A stretch of DNA of 64,000 nt from an uncultured Pelagibacteraceae bacterium (GCA_902595125.1 CACJOY010000001.1:310001-374000); one strand, 5' to 3'. Numbered from the stretch's first letter, positions 9,941 to 18,787 are shown. Made by a program: numbers and translations. Notes: generated from the sequence alone by a model not told the origin.

Positions 9941-11374
9941 TTACTTTTTGCTAACTTTTTTTGATTTTTTAGCTACTGATTTTGTTTTTGTCTGTTTTGG
10001 CTTTATTTTCATTGCTGCAGATTTTTTTTCATCTACTTTTTTTTCAGGTTTCCTCTGTTCTTTTAATTCTTGATCAAGTTGTTGCTTTTGGGATTGTTTT
10101 AGAATTTTTTCAGCTTCATCTTTAGATATTTCTTTTTTATTAGATTTAGCATTCTCTTTGACCCATTTTAATATTTTATCTTCATAAACAGTGCCTCTTA
10201 AACTTGAAATTGCAGATGGATTTTTTTGATAAAAATCCATTACCATTTTTTCTTGACCAGGCATCATTCTTATTTGTTTTTGAACTTCTGCTTGTAACTC
10301 TTGCTCTGTAACTTTAATTTGATTTTTTTCTCCAACTTCATTTAAGACTAAACCAACTTTAATTCTTTTTTTTGCAATTTCCTCAAAATTTTTACGGCTT
10401 GTTTTTGCATCATCGTCAGACATACCTTGGGAAAGAATCTTAATTTCTTCATCAATTAAATTTTCAGGTATTTCAATTACTTTAAATTTTTCAATTTCTT
10501 TAAGAATTTGATTTTTAGAAAGCCTATCTAGTGAATTTGCATATTCATCATTTATTTGTTTTGATATTAAAGACTTTAGATCTTTTAAATCTTTAGCCCC
10601 TAAATTTTTTGCAAAATCATCATCAATTTTTACCTCTTCAGGATTTTTAATATTTAAAATTTTGCATTTAAATTTTGCTTTTTTGTTAATTAATTCCTTT
10701 TCTGGAAAATTTTCTGGTAATACTGACTCAACAATCTTTTCATCATCTTTTTTAACATCATACAATTGTTTGTCGAACCCTTTTAAAAATAAATCTTTAC
10801 CCAATGTAAGTTGAGTATTTTTTCCCTCGTTGCCCTTAAAAGGTTTGTCATCAACTGTAGCTGTATAATCAAAAATAACTAAATCACCTTCTTTAGCTTT
10901 GCTGTCTGTTGGGGCGTCTTTAAAATTAGGTTGATTTTTTGCTATGTCTTTGATTCTTTTATCAGCTTCACTGTCATCAATTTTTACTGAATAGTCATCA
11001 AATTTAATAGACTCAATTGATTTAATATCAATTTTTGGAAGTTCAGTTACTGACATTACATATTCTAATTCTTTATCCTCACCGTAAGTTTTAAGATCTA
11101 ATTTTGGTTGTCCAGCAGGTTTTATTTTATTATCCTGAAGTGCTTTTGTTGAAGTTTCCTTTAAAACTTTATCTAAAACTTCACTAAAAGCTGCTTTGCC
11201 AAATTGTCTTTTTAAAATTTCTCTTGGAACTTTTCCTGGTCTGAAACCTTTAAGATTTACTGTAGTTTTTATTTCTTCATATTTTTGATCCATGTAATCA
11301 CTCATTGTCTTTTTATCGACAAAAACTTTTACATCTTTATTAAGACCTTTTTTGTTTTCTACAGTTACTTTCAT
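9941..11374 (-). CDS. tig: Trigger factor (ribosome-associated chaperone/prolyl isomerase)
   Basis: A 477-residue trigger factor. The N-terminal ribosome-binding signature is visible as [12 protein letters not shown] (about residues 44-55). An FKBP-type PPIase domain follows at about 155-245 ([19 protein letters not shown]), then the helical C-terminal chaperone domain. The last 55 residues are a lysine-rich tail ending [12 protein letters not shown], longer than in E. coli. Its ATG lies only 10 bases beyond the 3' CCA of tRNA-Leu, with no Shine-Dalgarno between them, so the mRNA must begin as a tRNA-tig co-transcript or be nearly leaderless after tRNA cleavage. Confidence 0.96.
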   Translation of the reverse strand: MKVTVENKKGLNKDVKVFVDKKTMSDYMDQKYEEIKTTVNLKGFRPGKVPREILKRQFGKAAFSEVLDKVLKETSTKALQDNKIKPAGQPKLDLKTYGEDKELEYVMSVTELPKIDIKSIESIKFDDYSVKIDDSEADKRIKDIAKNQPNFKDAPTDSKAKEGDLVIFDYTATVDDKPFKGNEGKNTQLTLGKDLFLKGFDKQLYDVKKDDEKIVESVLPENFPEKELINKKAKFKCKILNIKNPEEVKIDDDFAKNLGAKDLKDLKSLISKQINDEYANSLDRLSKNQILKEIEKFKVIEIPENLIDEEIKILSQGMSDDDAKTSRKNFEEIAKKRIKVGLVLNEVGEKNQIKVTEQELQAEVQKQIRMMPGQEKMVMDFYQKNPSAISSLRGTVYEDKILKWVKENAKSNKKEISKDEAEKILKQSQKQQLDQELKEQRKPEKKVDEKKSAAMKIKPKQTKTKSVAKKSKKVSKK

Positions 11375-11384
11375 AAAATATAAA

Positions 11385-11469
11385 TGGTAGGGCGAAAAGG
11401 ACTCGAACCTTCACAGATTGCTCTATCGGTTCCTAAGACCGACGCGTCTACCAATTCCGCCATCGCCCC
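11385..11469 (-). tRNA. tRNA-Leu (anticodon UAG)
   Basis: Read on the minus strand, the 85-base gene has acceptor arm GGGGCGA pairing with TCGCCCT (first pair G-U), D-arm GCGGAATTGGTAGACGCG, anticodon stem TCGGT/ACCGA around loop CTTAGGA (anticodon TAG), a long variable arm as expected for class II, T-arm GGTTCGAGTCC and an encoded CCA. It decodes CUN leucine codons. It stands immediately upstream of tig. Confidence 0.96.
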
Positions 11470-11483
11470 ACAAATTGTAGAGG

Positions 11484-11520
11484 TTTATATATGATTGAAA
11501 CTAATTGTCCAACGACAATT
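11484..11520 (-). promoter_or_regulatory. Candidate promoter of tRNA-Leu/tig with overlapping inverted repeat
   Basis: On the minus strand TTGGAC (11507-11512) and TATAAA (11484-11489) are separated by 17 bases, and transcription would start about 8 bases before the tRNA 5' end. A perfect inverted repeat, AATTGTC-CAAC-GACAATT (11503-11520), covers the -35 element and could be an operator. Bases seen directly; function inferred. Confidence 0.5.
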
Positions 11521-11557
11521 GTTGCAAATTATATTAATTTTCCCTAATAATAACACT

Positions 11558-11809
11558 ATGATTATTTCACCGTGTATTAGTATTTGTAAAACTGATCCAA
11601 GTACAGGATATTGTTATGGTTGCGGCAGAAATAATAATGAAAAAAAAATCTGGAAACTTGAGGGTACAACTGATGATTGGAAAAAAGAAAATATAAAAAT
11701 TATTAAAAACAGATTAGCTGGTTGGCAGTTACAAAGTTTTGAAGAGTCGTATACATATAAAATTGAAAATGGTATTTCTTTATTTAAAAAAAATTTAAAA
11801 AATGAGTAA
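11558..11809 (+). CDS. DUF1289 family small cysteine-rich protein
   Basis: An 83-residue protein when started at the ATG at 11558. An upstream in-frame extension to 11495 lacks homology-like features and would run through the inverted repeat in front of tRNA-Leu. The N-terminus has the DUF1289 pattern with four cysteines (C6, C10, C19, C22) in SPCISICKTDPSTGYCYGCG, probably binding zinc or iron-sulfur. It overlaps the next small gene by 8 bases. Molecular function of the family is not known to me. Confidence 0.82.
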   Translation: MIISPCISICKTDPSTGYCYGCGRNNNEKKIWKLEGTTDDWKKENIKIIKNRLAGWQLQSFEESYTYKIENGISLFKKNLKNE

Positions 11810-11975
11810 AACTTCGATTGTAATCATAATTTATTTAATAGGACTTATATTTGGAGCTTTAGTTCTTAAAATCTGGAGTGCCGATACAAATATATTAAAA
11901 GGTCTTTTAGGATTAGGTTGGACAGCACTTCTTCTAATAGGAATATTTTTTGCTGAAAGAAATGATAAAAATTAG
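11802..11975 (+). CDS. 57-residue two-span membrane protein
   Basis: The ATG at 11802 overlaps the DUF1289 stop and the frame closes at TAG 11973-11975. Two hydrophobic helices (IVIIIYLIGLIFGALVL and LLGLGWTALLLIGIFF) are joined by a short polar loop, and the tail is AERNDKN. Overlaps on both sides (8 bases before, 14 bases into the next gene) indicate a translationally coupled trio. No family recognised. Confidence 0.6.
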   Translation: MSKTSIVIIIYLIGLIFGALVLKIWSADTNILKGLLGLGWTALLLIGIFFAERNDKN

Positions 11976-12384
11976 ATACTTAATCTTCCTTTTTTTTACA
12001 ATTTTACCTTTTGAAAATTTAAAATCACAAATAATCGTGATGAGTAAATGTGATGATAAACAGGATGAATTTTTAAAAAATGAATACATTATTAATTTAA
12101 ATGAATTAATAATGACAAGAAATTATGTTTATAAAGAAAAAACATATCAAAAATATAAATTAACAGATTTGAGTGTAAAAAAATCTAACTCCTATGTAAG
12201 AAATATATACGAGGAAGATGGAAAGATTTTAACCCATAAGCATGGATATCCACAATTTTATACTCAAATATTATTTGAAAAAGAAAAACAAGAAATTTTC
12301 ATAAAAACTGTATTAAATGATGAAGAAGGTATTTCAAAAGTATCTACATGTAGAAAAATAGAAAAATTTGATAAAGAAAGTTAA
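11962..12384 (+). CDS. Hypothetical secreted protein
   Basis: A 140-residue protein starting at ATG 11962; a TTG four codons upstream is a less likely start. Residues 1-22 (MIKIRYLIFLFFTILPFENL) form a signal peptide. The mature part has two cysteines (near C30 and C130) that could pair in the periplasm and is otherwise a polar alpha/beta-type sequence rich in lysine and tyrosine. It overlaps the small membrane gene upstream by 14 bases and meets the minus-strand basic peptide gene with a 4-base stop overlap. Function unknown. Confidence 0.55.
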   Translation: MIKIRYLIFLFFTILPFENLKSQIIVMSKCDDKQDEFLKNEYIINLNELIMTRNYVYKEKTYQKYKLTDLSVKKSNSYVRNIYEEDGKILTHKHGYPQFYTQILFEKEKQEIFIKTVLNDEEGISKVSTCRKIEKFDKES

Positions 12385-12506
12385 CTCTTTTTCTTATTCT
12401 TAAATAAATTTTTTTTTTTAGTTGCAAGTCTACTATTGGTAATATTGCTTCTGTGCTTCGCATAAGCTTGTTTTTGTGCCTGTTTCATTGCTCTTTTTGA
12501 AGACAT
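12381..12506 (-). CDS. 41-residue highly basic peptide
   Basis: ATG at 12506, stop at 12383-12381. The product begins MSSKRAMKQAQKQAYAKHRS and ends LFKNKKKS. Over a third of its residues are Lys or Arg and there is no hydrophobic segment. The composition suggests RNA or ribosome binding. It lies 6 bases downstream of the histidine phosphatase gene on the same strand and may be co-transcribed. No family recognised. Confidence 0.5.
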   Translation of the reverse strand: MSSKRAMKQAQKQAYAKHRSNITNSRLATKKKNLFKNKKKS

Positions 12507-12512
12507 TATATT

Positions 12513-13070
12513 TTAATAATTTATTTTAATAGTCCCTATCATATTAAAATTTTTATCAGAAACAACTATTTCACCTGATGATGGTCCATAATCTAAAACT
12601 TCAGATATTAGTACATAATGTGTTATTAAAATTAAATTTTTATTACTTTTAAATTTTTTTACATAACCATTAAGAGATTTAATTTGTTTATCTTTATTTT
12701 TTGAGTATTCAGAACTAAAAAAAGAATTTAAGAAACTATTAGTTGTAAAATCTTTAAAAGCAATTTTGGCTGTTTCTTTGCATCTGCACCATTCACTCGA
12801 TAAAACCTTGTCTATTTCAATTTTGTTTTCTTTGAAAAATTCACCAATATATTTGGCTTGTCGTTTACCTCTGTTATTCAAATTTCTTTGTGTTGAACAA
12901 TCGTTCAAATTGAAATTATTAGGATCTCCACTTCCAGGTGCATATGCATGTCTTATAAATATTAAATTTCCACCCTCTTCAAGTTGATCAATTAACTTTT
13001 CATTTAAATCTGCTTTAACAGATGTAATTAAAGTTATAAATATTATTATAAAGAATTTAATAAATTTCAT
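12513..13070 (-). CDS. Secreted histidine phosphatase family protein
   Basis: A 185-residue protein with an N-terminal signal peptide (FIKFFIIIFITLITSVKA). The phosphohistidine motif appears as FIRHAYAPGSGDP (RHA instead of the usual RHG), and further on SSEWCRCKETA and LITHYVLI supply the second arginine and histidine of the 2H-phosphatase active site. The substrate is unknown; such periplasmic members act on small phosphoesters. Its start codon is only 2 bases from that of the divergent uracil-DNA glycosylase gene, so both promoters must lie inside the opposing coding regions. Confidence 0.8.
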   Translation of the reverse strand: MKFIKFFIIIFITLITSVKADLNEKLIDQLEEGGNLIFIRHAYAPGSGDPNNFNLNDCSTQRNLNNRGKRQAKYIGEFFKENKIEIDKVLSSEWCRCKETAKIAFKDFTTNSFLNSFFSSEYSKNKDKQIKSLNGYVKKFKSNKNLILITHYVLISEVLDYGPSSGEIVVSDKNFNMIGTIKINY

Positions 13071-13072
13071 TT

Positions 13073-13753
13073 ATGGATATTAGATTAAATAATTTAAACA
13101 AAACAATAATTAATTGTAAAAAATGTCCAAGACTAGTTAAATTTGTTAATGAAATAAGTGCCAAAAAAAGAAAACAAAATATTAAAGAAATTTACTGGGG
13201 TAAACCTGTTCCTGGATTTGGAAACTTAAATTCAAAATTAGCTATAATAGGTCTTGCACCTGCTGCTCATGGAGGCACGAGAACTGGAAGAGCTTTTACT
13301 GGGGATAAATCAGGAGATTTTTTATTTAAATGTTTATATGAAGTTGGGATCTCAAATTCTCCTTTTTCCAGAAGTTTAAATGATAACTTAAAATTAAAAT
13401 CTACTTACATTACTAATATTCTTAAGTGTGTTCCTCCTGAGGATAAACCACTTAGTAATGAAATTATGAACTGTTCTGATTTTTTTAATGAAGAAATTTT
13501 ATCTTTAAAAAAACTAAAAGTTATTGTTACACTGGGAAAAGTTGCTTTTGATAATTGTATTAAATTACACAAACAAAAATTTAATATTAAAAAAAAATTT
13601 GTTTTCAAACATGGTAAAACACAATTATTACCTAATGGCTTAATCATATTATCAAGTTATCATCCAAGCCCTAGAAATGTTAATACAAAAATTATTTCAA
13701 ATAAGATGATGATAGATTTATTTAAAAAAGCAAAAAAATTAGCTAAATTTTAA
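13073..13753 (+). CDS. Uracil-DNA glycosylase, family 5 (UdgB-like)
   Basis: A 226-residue DNA-repair enzyme that would remove uracil and other deaminated bases. Motif 1 is GLAPAAHGGTRTGR (60-73), the family 5 form with alanine rather than a catalytic Asp/Asn. The C-terminal motif is HPSPRN (197-202). Four cysteines, C15, C18, C119 and C134, fit the [4Fe-4S] cluster of families 4 and 5. It overlaps the convergent ybgC gene by 11 bases. Confidence 0.9.
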   Translation: MDIRLNNLNKTIINCKKCPRLVKFVNEISAKKRKQNIKEIYWGKPVPGFGNLNSKLAIIGLAPAAHGGTRTGRAFTGDKSGDFLFKCLYEVGISNSPFSRSLNDNLKLKSTYITNILKCVPPEDKPLSNEIMNCSDFFNEEILSLKKLKVIVTLGKVAFDNCIKLHKQKFNIKKKFVFKHGKTQLLPNGLIILSSYHPSPRNVNTKIISNKMMIDLFKKAKKLAKF

Positions 13754-14165
13754 TAGTATCACAAAAATAAGGTTTGAATTTAGAATATATTTGCTCAGGT
13801 ATTTTTATAGGTTTGCCTTTACTGTCAATAAAAACAAGATGAACTTGAGCCTCTACAATTGTATCATCACCTCTAGTAATTATTTGGTTCATAAAAAAAG
13901 ATGTTTTTGAGATAGATTTTACAAAAGATCTTATGTTTAACTCGTCCTCTAAATATGAAGGTTTTTTGAATTCAATATTACAAGATTTAACAATAATTAA
14001 AGACATAAAATCATCTTTAACTTTTTTATTGCTATACCCTATAGAATTTAAAGCTTCAGTTCTTGCCCTCTCTAAAAATTTTAAGTAATTTGCATAATAA
14101 ACTATACCGCCAGAGTCTGTATCTTCGTAATAAACTTTTAATTTATGAAAGAAATTTTCATGCAT
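13743..14165 (-). CDS. ybgC: YbgC-type acyl-CoA thioesterase
   Basis: A 140-residue hot-dog-fold thioesterase. The signature YYEDTDSGGIVYYANYLKFL contains the catalytic aspartate D17. Members hydrolyse acyl-CoA or acyl-ACP and often neighbour tol-pal genes; none are visible here. Its 3' end overlaps the glycosylase gene. A 4-hydroxybenzoyl-CoA thioesterase annotation would be an equivalent family name. Confidence 0.92.
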   Translation of the reverse strand: MHENFFHKLKVYYEDTDSGGIVYYANYLKFLERARTEALNSIGYSNKKVKDDFMSLIIVKSCNIEFKKPSYLEDELNIRSFVKSISKTSFFMNQIITRGDDTIVEAQVHLVFIDSKGKPIKIPEQIYSKFKPYFCDTIKI

Positions 14166-14223
14166 CTTATTATTATATCAAAAAAATTAATTATTTAATA
14201 CAATCTAAGGTACAAGTATTATT

Positions 14224-14364
14224 ATGAATATTTTTGTAATTTGGCTAGTACTAGTAATTGCATGGAACTTTGGTTACCCACAAGCCAGTCCTTTAGAGGA
14301 TGTTATTGTAGCAGTTATTCTCGCTTTATTTAACGTGGTTTTGAAAAAGTTTCTTAAATTTTGA
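14224..14364 (+). CDS. 46-residue membrane protein
   Basis: ATG 14224 to TGA 14362-14364. A hydrophobic helix (IFVIWLVLVIAWNFGY) is followed by PQASPLEDVIVAVILALFNV, a second amphipathic or membrane helix, and the end VLKKFLKF. It lies alone between divergent ybgC and the convergent DUF3047 gene, whose stop codon directly abuts. Function unknown. Confidence 0.5.
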   Translation: MNIFVIWLVLVIAWNFGYPQASPLEDVIVAVILALFNVVLKKFLKF

Positions 14365-15015
14365 TTATTGAGATGAAAAATAAATATTTTGAAAGTAAGC
14401 AATAGATTTCATTTTTGAATTATCTGTGTCTGACATAATAGCTAGTCCATCAAGTTCATTAACCTCTAAGTTATGAAATCTCTTAAAATCCTCTTTAACA
14501 TTGGCTTTAACGGTAATCCATTTATTTAAATTATCTTTTGTACTAGCTAATACATTGTCTATTGATTTTTTTGTGTAAGGACTTGGAGAATTTAATCCAA
14601 CATTGTTATTACTAGAAAATACATAATTAATTGCTCTATTTGAAAGCAGTGTTGCGCCTGTCTTTTTTATCACAAAAACTCTAGCTGCGAAATCATGACC
14701 TTTTTTTGTATTTTCTTTAATACCAGACAAGTCTTTTTCGACCTTCCAAGTGATGTTGATGAATGGGGTTTCATTTAAATCAATTTTAATTTCTTTTCCT
14801 AGTCCTGAAGCAGCGTTATCAGCAACTGCTTTTAAAAAATTACCACTTTCGTTAGTTCCAATTGAATAGATTGTCTTGTTTTTTGCACCTCTGACCTTTC
14901 TTACCTCCAACTCAGCTAATTCAGTACTAGTAAAATCAAAGACTTTTATTTCATTTGCAAAGCTTAAATCTGCTAAAAATAAAAAAAATATAAGAAGTTT
15001 TAATTTTTTGATCAT
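14365..15015 (-). CDS. DUF3047 family secreted protein
   Basis: A 216-residue protein with signal peptide (KLLIFFLFLADLSFA). The DUF3047 pattern is visible: a beta-sandwich start (IYSIGTNESGNFLKAVADNA), then ITWKVEKDLSG, DFAARVFVIKKTG and NVKEDFKRFHN near the C-terminus, ending with the conserved GLAIMSDTDNS segment. The fold resembles a carbohydrate-binding jelly roll, but the ligand is unknown. No operon partner on the same strand within 200 bases. Confidence 0.82.
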   Translation of the reverse strand: MIKKLKLLIFFLFLADLSFANEIKVFDFTSTELAELEVRKVRGAKNKTIYSIGTNESGNFLKAVADNAASGLGKEIKIDLNETPFINITWKVEKDLSGIKENTKKGHDFAARVFVIKKTGATLLSNRAINYVFSSNNNVGLNSPSPYTKKSIDNVLASTKDNLNKWITVKANVKEDFKRFHNLEVNELDGLAIMSDTDNSKMKSIAYFQNIYFSSQ

Positions 15016-15083
15016 ATATGAAAAATTGTTAATACATTATTTTGACAAAATTTAAACATCCAAAAATCAAAATTTATAGATAA

Positions 15084-15212
15084 ATGAAAAATATGAAGAC
15101 AATCTCAATTTTTATTCTTTTAATTTATTGGTCAATTATGTTATTTGCTCCAGTAATATCAAAAAATTATAAGTTAAGTGAAAAAAATACTGTTTTACAA
15201 TCAAAAATATAG
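15084..15212 (+). CDS. 42-residue membrane peptide
   Basis: ATG 15084 to TAG 15210-15212. One hydrophobic segment (ISIFILLIYWSIMLFAPVI) is followed by a short charged tail (SKNYKLSEKNT). It is either a signal peptide on a very short product or a single-span protein. It is isolated between two minus-strand genes with 68 and 26 bases of spacer, so support is modest. Confidence 0.4.
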   Translation: MKNMKTISIFILLIYWSIMLFAPVISKNYKLSEKNTVLQSKI

Positions 15213-15238
15213 ATTTTATAAAAAATTATAGTTTTTTC

Positions 15239-16546
15239 TTATTCAGTTAATTCAAAAATTTTTTGAGCAACTTTTCTATAACCTTCTTTATTATAATGTC
15301 CATTTTCCTCAAAAGGGAAAAGTTTAAGAGGATTTTCCTCTTTTTTAAAAACTTCCATATCAATATCAATGAATGGAATATCTAAATTATTCATAATAGC
15401 TTTTATCTCAAAATAATTATTAAATTTAAATTTATTTTTATAACGACTGTAATCAGGGAGATAAATAAAATAAAATTTAGAGTTATTTTGTAATGCAAGA
15501 TTATTTGCTAATTTTATTATTTGTTCAAATTCTGGGATAAGTTCAGGCTCCTGTTGAGAAGCAAATAATGCTCTTAAGTCAAATAATTTCAGAATTTTAA
15601 AAAATGTATGTCTCGATCTTTTTTCAATTATCTCAATTTTTTTATTAAATTGCTCGTTTATTAATTTATCATTCATGATATCAATAGTATCTTGTTTATT
15701 TATTAGATCTTGTCTAAAGGATAAATCTGATAAATATTTAGAAAGTATTTTGTTTGATAATTTATCTTTAAGTCCTAGCAGGTCATTTCCCTCAAAATAA
15801 AGCCATAGTACTTTTTTTACATTGGGTTTTAAATATTCTCTCAAGATAGCATATTCAAGCAATGGTCCATGATCATTAAAACCTAAATTTAAAGCGCTTT
15901 TGTTAGATAAAGTTCTTAAAACAGATGTGATGTCATTTGGTCTATTAACACAAGATCCTTGTGTAAAAGAATCACCAACTAAAAAATATTCTATTTCTTT
16001 TTGATCCCATTCTTTATCTGGATTATTAAAACCATATCTATCGCTCTCATAAATTGAATAATAACCATTTTCATTACAATTTATAGTTTTTGAAAAAGAT
16101 GACATTGCCAAAGGAAATATATCGATATCTTTTCCCAGATAGTAAGTGGGATAAACTAACATCTTGATATTTTCATCAATTAATTTTGAGTCCTTATAAA
16201 AATCAATTTTACTTCGCTTTTCATATTCTTTGCCTGTTTCTTTTTTATAAAGTTCAAACTTGTTATTATATTTTGAACTAATGCCAAATACCAAGTATGC
16301 TTCAAAAGAGTAAAGAGATATTAAAACACTCCCTAAAATTATAATCAAATAATCTTTAATTTTTTTTGATAAAAAAAACGATAAAATAGACAAAACTAAA
16401 ATTGAAAGAGAAAAAATATAATAATTAAAATAAAAATTTCTTTTTGATCCATCCCAATGAATTTCAGACTTAAAAAGAGTGTAAGATAATAATAATAAAG
16501 ATAATACTAAAAGTATTGGACTAAAAGTTTTCCTAATAAAGTTCAT
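15239..16546 (-). CDS. Membrane-anchored SGNH/GDSL-like protein
   Basis: A 435-residue protein starting at the ATG at 16546, one base after the stop of the SDR gene; a longer start at 16570 would overlap that gene. Three or four N-terminal membrane helices (to about residue 85) precede an outward-facing domain with the SGNH block I FLVGDSFTQGSCV, a WLYFEGNDLL block and a C-terminal YNKEGYRKVAQ ('D..H'-like block with H in NGHYNKEG). Such proteins often act on acyl groups of surface sugars. It is last in the TRAP/NCS1 operon, an odd partner. A second SGNH protein is at 32384. Confidence 0.75.
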   Translation of the reverse strand: MNFIRKTFSPILLVLSLLLLSYTLFKSEIHWDGSKRNFYFNYYIFSLSILVLSILSFFLSKKIKDYLIIILGSVLISLYSFEAYLVFGISSKYNNKFELYKKETGKEYEKRSKIDFYKDSKLIDENIKMLVYPTYYLGKDIDIFPLAMSSFSKTINCNENGYYSIYESDRYGFNNPDKEWDQKEIEYFLVGDSFTQGSCVNRPNDITSVLRTLSNKSALNLGFNDHGPLLEYAILREYLKPNVKKVLWLYFEGNDLLGLKDKLSNKILSKYLSDLSFRQDLINKQDTIDIMNDKLINEQFNKKIEIIEKRSRHTFFKILKLFDLRALFASQQEPELIPEFEQIIKLANNLALQNNSKFYFIYLPDYSRYKNKFKFNNYFEIKAIMNNLDIPFIDIDMEVFKKEENPLKLFPFEENGHYNKEGYRKVAQKIFELTE

Positions 16547-16547
16547 T

Positions 16548-17300
16548 TTAGTAAGTAGATCTACCACCACTTATATCAAAAACGGCAGCAGTAGAAAAAG
16601 AATTTTCTTCAGAAGAAAGCCAACAAACTAATGATGTGAATTCATGAATTTCCAAAAATCTTCCTCTGGGAACTTTAGATAACATTCTTTGTACATGTTC
16701 TTTACTCATTTGATTTAAAATTCTAGTTTTTGCTCCAGCTGGTGTGACTGCATTGACAGCAATATTTTTATCTGCAAGTTCTTTACCAAGGGATTTGGTT
16801 AAACCAATAGCTCCAGCTTTTCCCGCGCTATAAGCACTTGCATTTGCATTTCCATCTTTACCTGCAACGGATGCAACATTAACAATTCTTCCATAATTAT
16901 TTTCTATCATGTGCGGAACTAGAGCCTTGCAACAATTAAAAGTTCCCAATAAATTAACTTCAATTATCTTTTTCCAAACATCAATATCATATTTCCATAA
17001 GCTTTCGGTTGGTCCAGTAATACCTGCATTATTTATAAGAATATCTACGTTTATATTCTTTATTAATTCTAAAATTGATTTTTCTACCTGACTATAATCT
17101 GTAACATCCACTAATTTAGTAATTAGATTGGAATTTTTTATATATCCTTCTGCTTCTTTTAATAGTTTATTATCAATATCCCAAATAATTACTTTTGCGC
17201 CAGAATCTAAAAATCTTTTAGCTATATCAAGACCAAATCCTTGTGCTCCTCCAGTAATAATTGCTGTTCTATTATTTAAATCAAATTTATTTTTATTCAT
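16548..17300 (-). CDS. SDR family oxidoreductase (FabG-like)
   Basis: A 250-residue classical short-chain dehydrogenase. The cofactor motif TGGAQGFG is at 16-23, NNAG near 90, and the catalytic S144, Y157 and K161 (YSAGK) are all present. D41 after the second strand suggests an NAD(H) preference. It sits 4 bases after the NCS1 permease and 1 base before the SGNH gene, so it is probably a catabolic dehydrogenase for the compound imported by this operon rather than the fatty-acid FabG. Confidence 0.88.
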   Translation of the reverse strand: MNKNKFDLNNRTAIITGGAQGFGLDIAKRFLDSGAKVIIWDIDNKLLKEAEGYIKNSNLITKLVDVTDYSQVEKSILELIKNINVDILINNAGITGPTESLWKYDIDVWKKIIEVNLLGTFNCCKALVPHMIENNYGRIVNVASVAGKDGNANASAYSAGKAGAIGLTKSLGKELADKNIAVNAVTPAGAKTRILNQMSKEHVQRMLSKVPRGRFLEIHEFTSLVCWLSSEENSFSTAAVFDISGGRSTY

Positions 17301-17304
17301 AAAA

Positions 17305-18762
17305 TCAATTTTTGGTCAAAAGGAAGTAGACAAAAGAAGAGATTAGAGCTCCAATTAACCAAGAAAATGATTGAAGAAACATTAAATTAGAGTTCCAAAT
17401 TGTTGCAGAAGAAAATATAAAACCTAATAGTATTGAATAAATTCCTTTAATATGCCATCCGCCAGAATAATAATAAGCTTTATTTTTTTCTAGAGAATAT
17501 ATATCTTTGTTAATCAAATTACCTTTTCTAGTAAAATAAAAATCGATTATCATAACACCGGCTATTGGACCAAAAAAAGTTCCAAGAGTGTCTATGAAAG
17601 ATAAAATACCAATCTGACTCAAAAAAGTTAACCAAAAAATTCCAATTAAAAACCCAATAATTGAAATAATTAAACTAGAGCTTTTTAAAGAGAGTGAATC
17701 TGGTAAAAAATTTATTAGTGAGTATTGTGATGGGATAAAATTTGCTACTAAATTAGTTGATGCTGAAGCTAATACTACGAAAATTAAAATCAAATTTGTT
17801 AGTAATAAATTATCTAAAGTTCCTGCTATATCTGTAGGATTAGTCAATATTCTAGACAAAGAATCAGAGCCTTCTTTTAAAAACGCATCAACACCAGTTA
17901 CTATAAATAATGCAAAAAAAGAGAAGATTATTAAATTCAAGATTAAACTTAAATTACCTTTTTTCAATTCTTTCTCATTTTTAACATAACGTGAAAAATC
18001 TCCAAAACTTAGGATAGTAATCGATAAAAAAGCAAAAATAGTTCCTGCAACTACAAATAGCGGTCCTATATTATCTATTTTCGCAAAATCTTTATAATCG
18101 ATAGAATTTACAAATGCATCTGAGGTGAATTTCACATCACTTAAAAGAGTTGATATAAAAAATAAAAACATACCTACATAAATTGATATAGCTGAAAATT
18201 TAATTATTTTTTTATTAAAAATCATTCCTAAACTAAAGAAGTATGATTGAAAAAATATACATATTAAAATTGAGGCCCAATCAATAACATTTAAGCCCAT
18301 AAAAAAAGTAAGAAATATTTCTTGATCTAAAAAAGAAGGTTGAACAGAAAATAAAAATATTCTTAATAAATAAGTGAGTGCCTTAGATAAAAAATATGTT
18401 TGGATACCAAATATCGAAATTCCAACCAAACTTCTTATGAGCCCAAAATATTTTGCTCCATTTACTCCCAAGGATGATCTCAACAAAACAACAAAGGGTA
18501 ATCCAAATTTTTGAGAAGGTTTTCCAATCCAATTACAGAAAAGATAAACTATTACTGATCCTAATATTGTCCCAAAAAAAACAACAAATGTATTCAAATC
18601 ATAAATCAAATAAAGAGATGTTATCAATGAAAATCCAATAACACTTTGAATGTTTACTCCCCAAAAACAAAAAAGATCTTTCCAGTCCCAATTTTTATCG
18701 TTTGGATTTACTGAGACTAAATCCCAATTAATAAGATTTTTTTTTACTTTTTGTTGACTCAC
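17305..18762 (-). CDS. NCS1-family permease (nucleobase:cation symporter type)
   Basis: A 485-residue membrane protein with about 12 hydrophobic helices. The start NWDLVSVNPNDKNWDWKDLF followed by FWGVNIQSVIGFS matches NCS1 permeases for cytosine, uracil, allantoin, hydantoin or related compounds. GPIAGVMIIDFYFTRKGNL is the typical late helix and loop. The substrate cannot be told from sequence. It is placed between the TRAP permease genes (26 bases upstream) and an SDR gene, an unusual pairing of two uptake systems in one transcription unit. Confidence 0.86.
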   Translation of the reverse strand: MSQQKVKKNLINWDLVSVNPNDKNWDWKDLFCFWGVNIQSVIGFSLITSLYLIYDLNTFVVFFGTILGSVIVYLFCNWIGKPSQKFGLPFVVLLRSSLGVNGAKYFGLIRSLVGISIFGIQTYFLSKALTYLLRIFLFSVQPSFLDQEIFLTFFMGLNVIDWASILICIFFQSYFFSLGMIFNKKIIKFSAISIYVGMFLFFISTLLSDVKFTSDAFVNSIDYKDFAKIDNIGPLFVVAGTIFAFLSITILSFGDFSRYVKNEKELKKGNLSLILNLIIFSFFALFIVTGVDAFLKEGSDSLSRILTNPTDIAGTLDNLLLTNLILIFVVLASASTNLVANFIPSQYSLINFLPDSLSLKSSSLIISIIGFLIGIFWLTFLSQIGILSFIDTLGTFFGPIAGVMIIDFYFTRKGNLINKDIYSLEKNKAYYYSGGWHIKGIYSILLGFIFSSATIWNSNLMFLQSFSWLIGALISSFVYFLLTKN

Positions 18763-18787
18763 TTACTTAATATAGAACTTAAATTTT

